From Ustilago trichophora (taxonomy: Eukaryota; Basidiomycota; Ustilaginomycetes; Ustilaginales; Ustilaginaceae), in contig OOIN01000003.1 in assembly GCA_900323505.1 (NCBI GenBank), forward strand, positions 186,001-250,000: a stretch of DNA of 64,000 bases. The letters are read 5' to 3'. The first letter of the stretch is position 1, and every line of letters starts with the position of its first letter. The notes beneath the pieces were generated by a model that was not told where the DNA came from, made no database searches, and saw only the letters and a program-made list of their open reading frames with translations. A program made the translations under genes and the position numbers. Positions 37,988 through 48,132 of this stretch are shown in pieces.

Positions 37988-40429
37988 ATGGACATAGACG
38001 CTCAGCCGTACGAGCAGTCTGCGCTGTCTTCTGCTCATGATCGACCCACTGTTGCCATCGATCCGAGCGGCAGCGGCAGCGGCAGCACAATCAACGGTAT
38101 CGAGTCGATGGCGACCGCTGGCGTTCACAAGAGAAAGTATGACCACTTGATCCACCTCGACGTCGCCTCCCAACCCACTGTCGCCAGTGCTTCCTCTTCA
38201 CCACCGCATCATCCCTCCTCTCCTCTACCCCCATCATCGCCCTCGCATCATGACCGTTCTGCATCCTCTACACCTGCGCCTCAATCAGAAGCGCAAAAAG
38301 TCTACATTGCCCGCACCGCACCTCATCTTCTGGGCCGAGTGTCGACACCATCGAGCTCCAGAACTCCCTCAGCCCCTCCATCACGCAGGTCCAGTCCGTC
38401 CTCCGACGACGGCCGCTCCACACCAGACGGCACCTCCTCCACACCAACGCCCTCCAACCAATCGCATCACACCTTGCCCCAAGGATATCGTGGTCCAGCA
38501 CTTCGCAAGAATGACGCAGAAGACTTTGCCCCTCCACCTCATCTTGTACCGACCATAGGCTCTGCCACACTTTTCAGCACGATCAACTTTGCCGTCAACC
38601 GCAACGGCTGGCGCTACACAGCTGCAGGACCGGCCAGTCAGCATCTCCGCCAGACGCTTTTCAAGACGCTAGAGACTCGACCGGCAAACGTGCACTGGTG
38701 CTGGTCCGACCGCTCGCCATTCACAAAGATCTCTGCTGATGCTGACATCGTCTCGACGGATAAAGGTTTCCGCAGTGCACGTACCAATATTGGCGTCCGT
38801 GAAGGTGAATGGTATGCCGAGATCGAGATTCTCCCACCGGAGCATCTTGTGGCAGGTGTAGGTGCACCTGGTCCACTTCCGGCTCCGATGAAGGATGGCC
38901 CGCATATAAGGTTGGGATGGGGGAGGCGAGAGGCGCCGCTCAACGCTCCTGTTGGATTCGACGGATATTCGTATGGATTCAGAGATAAGACTGGTGACAA
39001 GGTCACCCTGTCCAGACCGCTGCCGTATGGCAAGCCTTTCAAAGCAGGTGACGTGGTCGGACTATACATCAAGCTTCCACCACAAAGACCGCCGCAGGAC
39101 GAGAATGACCCAGCCAACATCAAACGAGAGCGCATTGCGATTCGCTACAAGGGCCAGCTCTACTTTGAGAGTCTCGAATACCCGCGGACCAGAGAAATGG
39201 AACAGCTCATGGAACGCAGTCGCAAAGGCAATAGCATCGAGGAGGCTCTCAAGGGCATCGAGGGAACCGGTGTCTTTGAGCCGCAAGATGCTGCTCACGC
39301 TTCCACTTCTGCAGCCGATGGCGCCAACGGTGTCGCTGGCGCAGTCAATGGCAATGGCAATGGTGCTACTGCCGCACCTGCTGGCACCAGTGGCGGTTCA
39401 GGCGGTTCAGCCAAGGTGAAGAACCGCAAGAATCCAGGAGCCAAAGAGAAACCGTCCGGTCCATCAATACCCTCCCTCCGACCCGTGCCTACCCTGGAAG
39501 GCTCCAAGATCGGCTTCTTTGTCAACGGCGAACCGCAAGGGATTGCATTCCGTGATCTGTTCGACTTTCGTCCACTCCGCGTGAAAGGTTTCACCGGGCT
39601 CAAACCTGCCCCTCCCAAACCCTCTTCTGGTCGGTCTACCAAGCAAGATGCCACCAGAAAGAACGAGGCCGTGGAGCCGACGATCAATGTCAAGCAGCGC
39701 GAGAATGTCTTTGACGACGGTGCGCTGGGCTACTTTCCGTTTGTCTCTTCCTACGGTGGGGCGCGAGCCAAACTTATCGCCGGCGAAGAAGGCTTCCGCT
39801 TCCCTCCCCCTGACGACATCGAGGCCGCGCTGGAGAGCGTTGATCCTTCATCCAGCTACATCAAACCGGAAGCTGCTGCCGATGGTAACGCGCGGAGATG
39901 GCAACCCTTGAGCGAGCGCTTCGACCAGCACCTAGCCGAAATGTGGACCTACGACCAGCAAGATGAAGCAAAAGCCCAAGCTCTTGCCGATAAGCAAGCC
40001 GAGGAAAAAGCAAGACGCAACAATGCCGCTAAAGAGAGGTATGCAGCGGCAAAGAAAAAACATGCTGCGGCACTGGCGAGAAATGCCACTGCCAGCCCGG
40101 CTCCCGTCGCTGTTGAGGAAGAGGATGGAGATCGCACGATTACTTCTGTAGAACAGGAGCACAGGATGGAGGTTGACGAAGAAGTGAAACCGGCAGAGGT
40201 GTGGGACGGGGTGAGTGCACAAGACGCTCCAGCTCTCGACCGAGAGTTGGACCTGGACGATGTGAACACGCCCGAACCACCGGCGGAGAGAGGTCCCTGG
40301 TCATCTCAGCCCGCATCACCAAAGCTCGAACCAACAGCGGAACAGGCTTACTCGGCTAGATCCTCAGGCAAGCAGGAAGACGACGGAGAGGATGTCGAGA
40401 TGCACGACGAAGATCAGCGACAGGCATGA
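37988..40429 (+). CDS. BRE2: COMPASS subunit Bre2/Ash2, split SPRY domain
   Basis: A core subunit of the COMPASS/Set1 complex that methylates histone H3 lysine 4. The 813-aa product has a disordered first 170 residues, then FAPPPHLVPTIGSATLFSTI and the Ash2-type SPRY domain: FRSARTNIGVREGEWYAEIE (about 261-280), HIRLGWGRREAPLNAPVGFD, GYSYGFRDKTG and FKAGDVVGLYIKLP. After YKGQLYFESLEY a 100-residue Gly/Asn/Ala-rich insert (about 401-503) interrupts the domain, which resumes at GSKIGFFVNGEPQGIAFRDL and ends with DDGALGYFPFVSSYGGARAK. The tail has a Lys/Ala-rich coil and an acidic end. The ATG at 37988 (MDIDAQPYEQ) is preferred; an in-frame ATG at 37874 would add a hydrophobic stretch unlikely in a nuclear protein. 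Confidence 0.9.
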   Translation: MDIDAQPYEQSALSSAHDRPTVAIDPSGSGSGSTINGIESMATAGVHKRKYDHLIHLDVASQPTVASASSSPPHHPSSPLPPSSPSHHDRSASSTPAPQSEAQKVYIARTAPHLLGRVSTPSSSRTPSAPPSRRSSPSSDDGRSTPDGTSSTPTPSNQSHHTLPQGYRGPALRKNDAEDFAPPPHLVPTIGSATLFSTINFAVNRNGWRYTAAGPASQHLRQTLFKTLETRPANVHWCWSDRSPFTKISADADIVSTDKGFRSARTNIGVREGEWYAEIEILPPEHLVAGVGAPGPLPAPMKDGPHIRLGWGRREAPLNAPVGFDGYSYGFRDKTGDKVTLSRPLPYGKPFKAGDVVGLYIKLPPQRPPQDENDPANIKRERIAIRYKGQLYFESLEYPRTREMEQLMERSRKGNSIEEALKGIEGTGVFEPQDAAHASTSAADGANGVAGAVNGNGNGATAAPAGTSGGSGGSAKVKNRKNPGAKEKPSGPSIPSLRPVPTLEGSKIGFFVNGEPQGIAFRDLFDFRPLRVKGFTGLKPAPPKPSSGRSTKQDATRKNEAVEPTINVKQRENVFDDGALGYFPFVSSYGGARAKLIAGEEGFRFPPPDDIEAALESVDPSSSYIKPEAAADGNARRWQPLSERFDQHLAEMWTYDQQDEAKAQALADKQAEEKARRNNAAKERYAAAKKKHAAALARNATASPAPVAVEEEDGDRTITSVEQEHRMEVDEEVKPAEVWDGVSAQDAPALDRELDLDDVNTPEPPAERGPWSSQPASPKLEPTAEQAYSARSSGKQEDDGEDVEMHDEDQRQA

Positions 40430-41602
40430 TATGCTGTCTATTTGTGTACTTTAGAGTCTCCTGCCAATTCAGGAGTCTTTCATCGGATCAGAACTGGCAC
40501 ACTTGGTCACGACTCGGATTTGTGAAACAAGACTTGATTCAGGGATGCGGAATGGTTCCTCCTGCGATAGAGGAGCATGGAAGGAGATACAAGGAGGGAA
40601 ACGAAGAGAGTCCGAGAAAGTTGGGTGTCTAGCCAAGAGATAGCAGGCTGACAGAGCACAGAGCCAGCGTGTTAAAGCTGGTCTGCTTGATTTGAGCATC
40701 GTTCGTCTTCGTTCAGCGTTAGGGAAAGGCCGAGAGGGAAGAAGAATCGAGCAGTGGACAGAGCGAACAGGGTCCAAGACCGAGCTGAAGACTAAGAGAG
40801 AGAGAAGAAGAAGAACATATCCTAGGGACAGAGGGAAAGGGTCTTGTTTTACTGTAGCTGCGGTGGAGGGGGTGCACGTGTCGTCATCTGAGATCGACGA
40901 TGTTGATGTTCTTGGTCTGAGCCACTGGGAAGAGGATGCTGGGTTGCCGATGAATGTCGATAACGGTGAAAGTACCAATCGATGCGCTTTCGGAACTGCA
41001 GAAGGAAGCTGGCGGCAGTGGAAAACCGGAATCCTTGATTCTAGACGGCTCGAAGACGGAACCTATCCAGGAAAGCCTGTCGAAAGCACTTTATACGCCT
41101 TGAAAAGCTTGGCCAAATTTGGGGATTGAATTCCTATCGAGTCGGAGTCCGGGGGGCATCGACATCCATCATCTTTGTTTTCCAAGAGAGAGATATCGAG
41201 AGAGAGTGTGTGTGTGTATACATTTAACAAGCAAAGTACCTTTTGTTTGGCCGACACTTTTTTTCAAGTGTTGGAAAAGGCATTGTTGAAAAACGCTTTA
41301 TGCTGTTTGAGCAATCTCCTTTGATACGAAGTCGAGCTTTCCGTGCTCGACGCTACGGACGTTGAGAGCGTTTCGAAGGAGCCACTTTCTGTCGTTGTTG
41401 ACCAACCATTGGAAAAGAGTTGGGGGAGAAAATGGTCAGACATGAACTCTCGCCAAAAGGACACTACATGGATAGAAAGTGGTCAAGGGTAGAGTTCGAA
41501 GGAGAAGCCTTTGGAGAGTAGCAGGAACCCCTTCATCGACATAATCTTTTCGGGGAGGGGAGAATGTTGTGGATATGAGATAGAGTGTGGGTTTTTTTTG
41601 TT
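40430..41602. other. Gene-free convergent interval, Bre2 / lineage-specific gene
   Basis: A 1.2 kb stretch with a TACTGTA heptamer at 40850-40856 and a short GT run near 41206-41218. Two overlapping open frames on opposite strands (40469-40978 and 40692-41129) begin with TTG rather than ATG and look like chance frames. Confidence 0.45.
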
Positions 41603-42298
41603 TCACTGTACCTTCTTCTCATTCTTTTGCAGGCGGAACGGAGCGACAACTCCGCCAATCATAAGAGCTGACGGAGAGTACATGGCCTCCAAAAGCTCTC
41701 CTGCGCTCATTTCTGGCTTTCCTTTGGTGGTGCAGGTGTTGGAAATGGCGGGAGAGGGAGTCTGAAACATACCCTGGACGGTGCTAAGTCGGTCCTGGAC
41801 GAATGAAGCTCGAGGGCTACCTTTGAAAGGTTGAGTGGGGACCAGCTTAGGCTCGACCTGAGCCTTGGACTTTTTGGCCTTGACAGGAGGCTCGGCGAAG
41901 AAGTGGCCTCCGAGCGAAGGCATTCCGCCGAGAGTGCTCAGGCCGGTAAATTCGGCTGCGTACGGCTCGGTCTCGTACTTGGGCTTGCGAGATTGCTTAC
42001 CCTTACCAGTAGTGGAAGGGGCGGAGACGAGAGTCGTCTCGGAAGTGTTGGGGTTGGCCATGACGGAGGTCTTGGACTTGCGGAAGAAGGAGAGCATCTT
42101 GGTCATTGCGTTGGTTGTAGAGGAGGTGATGTTGGTGGTGTTGGTTGGTGCGATGGTGTGCATAAAAGTGGTTGCGGTGGAAGTGGTAGTGTTGGCTTGA
42201 GTTGCGGGAGTCACTGTGGAAGAGTTCCTGTGTTGTTTAAATGTGTGTTTGAGATGGGGAAAGAACGAGGTGTAGTCCAGGCTTGGCAAAGGGGCCAT
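41603..42298 (-). CDS. Lineage-specific hypothetical protein, up to 231 aa
   Basis: Not recognised. The first ATG is at 42298, but it is embedded in a TATATAT element, so the real start may be at 42106 or 42097 (MTKMLSFFRKSKTSVMANPN), giving about 165 aa. The first 60 residues in the long form are mostly Thr/Asn. The likely conserved parts are YAAEFTGLSTLGGMPSLGGH (about 113-132) and the C-terminal MSAGELLEAMYSPSALMIGG. A GTATGT on the coding strand at about 41767-41772 could be a splice donor with an acceptor some 50 bases on, which would remove MFQTPSPAISNTCTTK; this cannot be settled without transcripts. No signal peptide or known domain is visible. Confidence 0.5.
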   Translation of the reverse strand: MAPLPSLDYTSFFPHLKHTFKQHRNSSTVTPATQANTTTSTATTFMHTIAPTNTTNITSSTTNAMTKMLSFFRKSKTSVMANPNTSETTLVSAPSTTGKGKQSRKPKYETEPYAAEFTGLSTLGGMPSLGGHFFAEPPVKAKKSKAQVEPKLVPTQPFKGSPRASFVQDRLSTVQGMFQTPSPAISNTCTTKGKPEMSAGELLEAMYSPSALMIGGVVAPFRLQKNEKKVQ

Positions 42299-44310
42299 AT
42301 ATACCTTTTCAGCGCACTGGGAAAGCGACCATGCCGTGCTGTCGACTCAGCACCTTCACACGTGCCCACGATCTCGTATCGCCAGCCGACACGGGAGAGG
42401 CATGTGAGACCCGGCGGGCAACCGCTTAATCCTTCATACTCACAAGGGAGTCACCATCAGACGCGGAGTGCGAATCCACCATCCCAGTCACTGCGCGGCG
42501 AGTCACCGTTTGACATGCGCTTGGAATGTCAGCTGTCAAACAATGGATTCCCTTCGCTGCGGTGCGAAAGAAAAAAGACTACCACGCGTGGGGATGACCG
42601 CGGAGATACCCAGGTGGCTTTTTTTTTTGTTAGCCGAGATGGCCTATTCTTTTCTTTATTTTTTGTTTCCCCAGCATCGCCCTACCTGACACCTGGAACC
42701 TGGAGAGAGTGCAATCCTCGCTTGTACGATGCCGATGGAACCAAAACGACAAGCTGGGTTTGCGAAAATGAAATGTAGGCGAGGAAACAAGCGGTGCGGC
42801 TCCGTCACTGGTAAAACGGTACCAACGGAGGATTGCAGCGCGGCGCTATCGGCAAAGTAAAGCACACGCCATCGCTGTCAACTACCACATCATGATACTG
42901 TACGTCCATTCAATCATTACGGTGGGGGGAAGGAAGTATCTCCGACGATCAGACGTGGTTGGGTTGGCAATGCCAAGACCGACTGATATACCGGCCGACC
43001 AATTTGGGGCGCGGGAATGCACTTTTTCACAAGCGGTACAATGATGAGCGGAGTACACAATGGTGGGGGAGTCAGGAACGCCAAACAAAAAAGACACGAC
43101 GGGCAGCCGAGTATCACTAGTTGAGAGTGAGTGGTCTGTGAGCGAGTCAGGGTCCAGAGAAACGACATGCATCGAGAAAACTGAGCCTTTTAGACACGAA
43201 CACGTCAGTTGACAGCGTGACAGCTGTTGTGTGCGCTGTGTGTCGTCGATCCTGCTTTCCCGCGGGATTGAGGTTGCTCGTGCTCGCGATCCGCTTCACC
43301 GCCTCGCTCCCACCCCTCGTCATCCCTGATGATGCACTTATCTTTGTACAATCCCTCACTAAGCATTCATCCGTGCTGTTATGCGAGCACAGCTTTGTTC
43401 CTCAGCACAGCCAAGAAAGTCCTCCATACACCAGGCACACAACATGCCATCATCTAGGGGCTTTTGTGAAAACCACGCTGAACGATGTGTCGAGACTAGT
43501 GTCGGTATCGATGGAAGCACTATGACGCCGGTGCGAGTCACGCACTACCGAACTTGCGGGAAAGAATCGGGAGGAATGCATAGAATCACGCAAAGTCGAA
43601 ACGGATTTTAGGTGAACCAACAATGAAGTGCACTTGAGTTGCCGACGAGCCCGCACCGTCACCACCATCGTCACCTATGCCATCACGTCGGGTCGACATC
43701 ATGGGTAACTACAGTAGCTGCAGCTGGATCGCGAGTAACGCATATACCGGCTGTGATGGATGGTGCCAGAGGATCAGGAGTCACACACAGGCATGAATAG
43801 GAGCGAGTTTATGACTCGACAATCAGAAAAGGGATGGCGCTGAACATCCAGGCACGCGATCCGGAATTCAGCTCCAGCCGCTGTCTGCTGTCTGCTGTCT
43901 GCTGTCTGCTGTCTTCTGTACCAATTTTTCCCCAGTGCCCACGTGAACTCTTGTTCTTTTTTTCTTTTTCTTTTTTTTTTTCCACCGGAGCCATCACGCT
44001 TGAGGGTGTTTGGTAGGTAGGTAGCCGCTATACCCGGCCATTCCACCATCTCTCCCTTAGCACCGATTCACCGACTCACCGCCTGCACCAACCCTGCAGC
44101 ATTACACTCACATGCCTCTGGATCATGCATTGCCATAACTCGTATTCTTGGAAGCCTTTAGAAGGTGTCGATCAGCATGACAAGCTAAATCGGAAAGCTG
44201 AAAGCTGATGCGTTTGGGAAGTTGATTCTCTGCAGGCTTTGAACGGAATACCGTTTGGATTTGATTTGAGAGATGTATACGCAATAAAATTGGTAATCTG
44301 CAACTGTTAC
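42299..44310. other. 2 kb gene-free interval before tRNA-Tyr
   Basis: No gene is supported in these 2 kb. I see short T runs (about 42620-42629 and 43958-43980), a TACAGTA at 43710-43716, a heptamer repeat at 43881-43915, and a TATA-like element at its left edge. All open frames are short and without recognisable content. Confidence 0.5.
43881..43915. repeat. (CTGTCTG)n heptamer repeat
   Basis: Four exact CTGTCTG units plus a fifth with one change (CTGTCTT) in tandem. Confidence 0.95.
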
Positions 44311-44416
44311 CCGGACATAGCTCAGTTGGAAGTAGCGATGGTTTGTAATTGGAAACCCTAATCCGGTATTAACGGAAAAGCACCATAGGTCGCCGGTTCG
44401 ATTCCGGCTGTCCGGA
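44311..44416 (+). tRNA. tRNA-Tyr (GTA anticodon) with intron
   Basis: The sequence folds as a nuclear tRNA-Tyr. Acceptor arm CCGGACA pairs fully with TGTCCGG, giving the C1-G72 pair that marks eukaryotic tRNA-Tyr, with discriminator A at 44416. The D-arm is GCTCAGTTGGAAGTAGC. The anticodon stem ATGGT/ACCAT carries loop TT-GTA-A...C, with the anticodon at 44345-44347, and the T-arm is GCCGGTTCGATTCCGGC. A 32-base intron (44349-44380) follows position 37, as in other nuclear tRNA-Tyr genes. The T run at 44422-44426 just downstream would serve as the RNA polymerase III terminator. Confidence 0.96.
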
Positions 44417-44578
44417 CGCTTCCTTTTTTGGCTTTTTTTTCTTTTAATTGACGTTGATCACTCTATGTTGTTCCTTCATTCGAGACAGGGATCTGTGCTT
44501 TTTGATCAAGCAGAAGATGTGGTCTTTATGGAGTTTGAGATTCGCAATGAGTACAAATACAAAGTTGTGTAAACGATT

Positions 44579-46162
44579 TCATGCCTCGCTGCCAGCGCGC
44601 TTAGCCTTCTTAGCCGCCCTCTTTTCAGCCTTGACCCTAGCCAGCTGTTTCTGCTGATTCCTCTGCTGTCTTTCTCCAAACTGCCCATCATGCAATGCCA
44701 TCGTCGCAACCCTCTTTGCCGTTGCTACGGTATTCAACTTCTCCAAAATCTTATCTTCATCTTCGAGTCCTTCGAGCTGGGTCAACTTGGTGTTGATCTT
44801 TTCCTCGATCGAGTGGATGACATCGATATCTCTCTCGGTGATAAAGCTGACCGCGTATCCCCTCTTACCGTTACGGGCTGTACGACCTACTCGATGAACG
44901 TAGTCTTGCCATGCTGATGGCAGATCCCAGTTGATCACCAGTTCTACATCAGGAATGTCGAGACCTCGTGAGCCGACGTCGGTTGCGATAAGTACCGGTA
45001 CGCGCTGCGCGCGGAAGGTTTGCAGATTCTCACTGCGTTCAGATTGCTTCAGGTGCGAGTGGAGCGAGACGTTGGGAATCCCAAGTTCGGTAAGCATCCC
45101 AGAGAGAGTGGCTGCCGTCTTGCAGCGGGCGGTAAAGATGATGGTGGCCGGGAGGAAGAGGTTTGCGTCTTCATCTTCGGATTCCGAGTCAGAGCCATGG
45201 TGCGCTCGTGGACGCTTGCCCTTCTTGCGTTCGTTTTCCGCTTTGCGTTCCCGATCGGCTTGTCGTTTGGCTTTGAGCTTGCGTACACGCTCAGAGGAAG
45301 GCTTGATGGGTGGATGACGCATAATGTGGTACAGATACGGCTCGCGGATGTGCGATGGAACAAAGACGTATCGCTGTTCGAGGGTCTCGGGGGTCTTGGT
45401 GTCCATCTCGATCTTGCACACCATAGGTGCTGGTTTGCCTTCGGGTCGCTTGGCGTTGGCGAATTCCACCACTTCTTCTGTAAGCGTCGCTGTGAACAGT
45501 AGCGTCTGGAGCGTCTTTGCACTCGGCAGCACCGAGTAGAGATAGTCCAGCTCGGGCTTGAACGTGTCCGTCAACAGTCTATCCGCCTCGTCGAGCACGA
45601 GGAATTTGCATCTTCGGAGCCCCCACTCTTCTCCACCACCGCTGCGAAGATGATCGACCAATCGACCAGGGGTAGCAACAATAACGTGAGGCCTTTGGTT
45701 CGCCAATTCGGAAGCTTGCTTCATCATGTCCATTCCACCGAGCACCAACGCACAGCGGAGGCCCATCCTGGCCCCCTCTCCTACAGCTACGAACTGTTCG
45801 TGCAGCTGCACACCGAGCTCTCTCGTCGGTGTGAGAACCACAGCGAAGCCGCCGACCATGTCCTTGATGAGTCTGTTGAGGATGGGTAATGCAAAGCAGA
45901 GCGTCTTACCGGAACCTGTCTGTGCTCCACCGACGAGATCGCGGCCTTCGAGCACAGAGGGGATGGTGAGACTCTGAATTGGAGTGGGTACCTTGATCTG
46001 CAGTGAGGCGAGACTACGAATCAACATGGGTGAGATTCCGATTGACGAGAAAGAGGTATGCTTGGGTGGTTCAGATGCACTCTTGGCTACCTCTAGGATT
46101 TGGCTGGATGATGTCGATGCACCAGCACCCGAAGAGGGTGTGGCTGAGGCTACTGGCGGCAT
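44579..46162 (-). CDS. DBP8: DEAD-box RNA helicase Dbp8
   Basis: An ATP-dependent RNA helicase for early 18S rRNA processing in the nucleolus. The 527-aa product has the Q motif (TSFSSIGISPMLIRSLASLQ, from residue 36), motif I AQTGSGKT (80-87), Ia PTRELGVQL, Ib TPGR, II DEAD (191-194), III as TAT (224-226), and VI HRVGRTARNGKRGYAVSF. The phrases RCALVLGGMDMMKQASELAN and TFKPELDYLYSVLPSAKTLQ fit Dbp8/DDX49. A 50-residue Lys/Arg-rich then acidic insert (about 286-335) lies between the two RecA lobes. Motif III is TAT where SAT is most common. The C-terminal tail is basic (QLARVKAEKRAAKKAKRAGS). It is divergent from Svp26. Confidence 0.92.
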   Translation of the reverse strand: MPPVASATPSSGAGASTSSSQILEVAKSASEPPKHTSFSSIGISPMLIRSLASLQIKVPTPIQSLTIPSVLEGRDLVGGAQTGSGKTLCFALPILNRLIKDMVGGFAVVLTPTRELGVQLHEQFVAVGEGARMGLRCALVLGGMDMMKQASELANQRPHVIVATPGRLVDHLRSGGGEEWGLRRCKFLVLDEADRLLTDTFKPELDYLYSVLPSAKTLQTLLFTATLTEEVVEFANAKRPEGKPAPMVCKIEMDTKTPETLEQRYVFVPSHIREPYLYHIMRHPPIKPSSERVRKLKAKRQADRERKAENERKKGKRPRAHHGSDSESEDEDANLFLPATIIFTARCKTAATLSGMLTELGIPNVSLHSHLKQSERSENLQTFRAQRVPVLIATDVGSRGLDIPDVELVINWDLPSAWQDYVHRVGRTARNGKRGYAVSFITERDIDVIHSIEEKINTKLTQLEGLEDEDKILEKLNTVATAKRVATMALHDGQFGERQQRNQQKQLARVKAEKRAAKKAKRAGSEA

Positions 46163-46554
46163 GGCTGCAGTGGTGTGGAGGATGCAGTTGGCGCTGGCGT
46201 GTCGGGCTTCGTATCAGCTCGCTGACTGTTGGTGGTGTAGCACGTATGTGGTATAGTTCCAAAAGAGGATGCCGCTGGAAAAGGGATGTGATGAGCAGGG
46301 GAGAGTCAGTCGATGATGATGGCAGCTAAGTGATGTATGGTGGCCAACTTGTGAGAAGGATAGGTTGACAGGGTTCAGAAACTCAAATTTCCACGCAAAA
46401 AATCTCGAAAGACACACGGGCATAAACTCGGAAGTCGGACTTGGCTATGCTCCCTCCACTCCAAACCTTCCTGCTCACTCCTTCTGGAAGAAATATGCTC
46501 TCGACGTCACTACCTCTGCTCATGCCGTAGCTAAGCCACTCGTTGGGAGGCACC
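46163..46554. promoter_or_regulatory. Divergent promoter interval, Dbp8 / Svp26
   Basis: 392 bp serve both promoters. No TATA box, long repeat or RNA gene was identified. Confidence 0.5.
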
Positions 46555-47187
46555 ATGTTCCTCAACCTGCTCACATCCCTCTTCGTCCTTGCTGTCGGCG
46601 CGGCAGTCCTGGTCTGCTTGGCACTCGGTCTGCTCTCTCTATCACAATACATCGAAGCTCACGCCTCGCAGGCACGCCGTCTTGGCCTCCGCGCAGTCTA
46701 CGTCGTCACTATCTTTCAGCTCCTCGTCGTCTTCGTTGACGACGTACCGCTCCTCCCACTACTACCAAACATCGTCGCTTCATCTTTGCACTACTCTGCA
46801 CTCTCCTATCCAACCTGGCCATTCTCTACCGCGTCTTCCGCCCACACGCTCTGGACAGGCATAGCATCACTCGCCCTCCTTCCATTGACTTCGCACATAT
46901 GGCTTGTTCGGAATCATACACTCACCCTACATGCATGGCATCAGCATCGATACGACACTTTACACCGACCCAAGTTGCCAGGAGGCAGACTGGACTGGGA
47001 CGTGGACAGCACGCAGCCACCATCGACGAGGGAGATGACGAATCTGCAGGTGTGCGCAGTGCTGGCGATATGTGTCTGGTCGATACCTGTATTCAGGTTG
47101 CTGGGGAGGATTGCTGCTGCCGAATGGGGGAGTGGGGGTGTTGTGGTTGATGGATCTGTACAGCAAAGTGATGCGAGGAGAAGGTGA
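46555..47187 (+). CDS. SVP26: Svp26/TEX261 family ER-Golgi membrane protein
   Basis: Svp26 is an adaptor that helps type II membrane proteins, such as mannosyltransferases, into COPII vesicles. The 210-aa product has four hydrophobic helices: the first at about 5-28 (LTSLFVLAVGAAVLVCLALG), followed by LLSLSQYIEAHASQARRLGL matching the family's YxxELVEExxxxxRR; the second at about 50-68 (VYVVTIFQLLVVFVDDVPLL); the third near 101-116; and the last at about 168-185 (VCAVLAICVWSIPVFRLLGR). TREMTNLQVCAVLAICVWSIP parallels the yeast segment before its last helix. VRNHTLTLHAWH corresponds to the conserved NHxxWFxxF. The ATG at 46555 is the first true start. The C-terminal tail is shorter than in yeast. 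Confidence 0.8.
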   Translation: MFLNLLTSLFVLAVGAAVLVCLALGLLSLSQYIEAHASQARRLGLRAVYVVTIFQLLVVFVDDVPLLPLLPNIVASSLHYSALSYPTWPFSTASSAHTLWTGIASLALLPLTSHIWLVRNHTLTLHAWHQHRYDTLHRPKLPGGRLDWDVDSTQPPSTREMTNLQVCAVLAICVWSIPVFRLLGRIAAAEWGSGGVVVDGSVQQSDARRR

Positions 47188-48132
47188 TGCCCGATGTGAA
47201 TGATATATTCCCCGATGAATGATAAAATTGTGTGCAACCCCGCTTTTAGCGCTTCACCCGCATTTGTCGACTTAGCCGCTGTTCCTACACCCGATCCAGA
47301 GTCCACGAATAAAGCTGCTCATTCGAGAACCTCCATTTTGACGTTCCTTTCTTTCGCAAGGCTTGCAAGCTTATTTTTGGCAGATCGGACAGCTTCGGCC
47401 GCGCTGAGGCTAAAACCCGCACCCAATTTCCGCAAATTTTGCGGCGATAATGCCCGAGCATGTTTGCGAGAATCAACCTAACAGCCTGGAACCGAGAGAC
47501 TCAGGCACAAGACCTTGAAGTAAGTCATAAAGCAGAACGATGATCATCGCTACTTGTAGCTAGCAGAGAAGAGAAAGCGCGAGAGCAAATTGATGTTGGT
47601 AAATTGACATCAAAGTCTTGGCCGAAGGTGGAAACAAGCTGACCAGATGAAGGTGTTAGAGCGCAGCAAAGGTGCGGAGAAGAGTGCGGCGTTCGGTCGT
47701 GGAATGCGAAAGGCCCGATTTGGCATTCTGGCTCGCTGTCGGAAGGAGAAGAAGGACGGATCGCGTGGCCCACACTTTACTCTGGCTTGGGTAATTGGAG
47801 GGTGTCTACCGGTTGTTTGATTCAGGTCAAACCGGCTACAAAAAATCGCCGCCAAAGTGTACAGGGTATGCTACTGCTGCTTCAACTGCAGCTCGTCAAG
47901 CACTGCGAAGGCCGAAAGCTCGCAGCAAACACTACGCCACACCGCTTTGCTGCCCCGCACTCGCTGCTGCTTGAGTCAAGCACAAACCTGTCGTCCCTTA
48001 GAGAGGCTGTTCTTCTCGATTGACCTACTTGCCTCAACCACATCGTACATATATCCACCACCTCACTTCTTCACTCATCACATCCTACCTCTACATCACC
48101 TCTCCACGTCTCTCACAGTTGCAGCGGCCATC
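47188..48132. other. Interval before glutaryl-CoA dehydrogenase
   Basis: 945 bp between two genes in the same direction. The dehydrogenase frame is open upstream to 47857 but with no ATG in good context, so this is treated as promoter and leader (pyrimidine-rich from about 48040). Nothing else recognised. Confidence 0.45.

Noticed and set aside
40469..41129. Two overlapping open frames on opposite strands downstream of Bre2
   Set aside because: Both begin with TTG rather than ATG, lie in the 3' space of converging genes, and have no recognisable domain.
44307..44314. TTACCCGG, a Reb1-like consensus, at the 5' edge of tRNA-Tyr
   Set aside because: The last five bases belong to the tRNA acceptor stem, and a single 7-8-mer match in 64 kb is expected by chance.
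46543..46554. Longer Svp26 start four codons upstream
   Set aside because: That codon is TTG; the first ATG at 46555 gives the expected hydrophobic N-terminus.
47188..48132. Search for a transposon or hidden gene before glutaryl-CoA dehydrogenase
   Set aside because: Only short frames without ATG or domain content; nothing resembling a transposase, integrase or reverse transcriptase.
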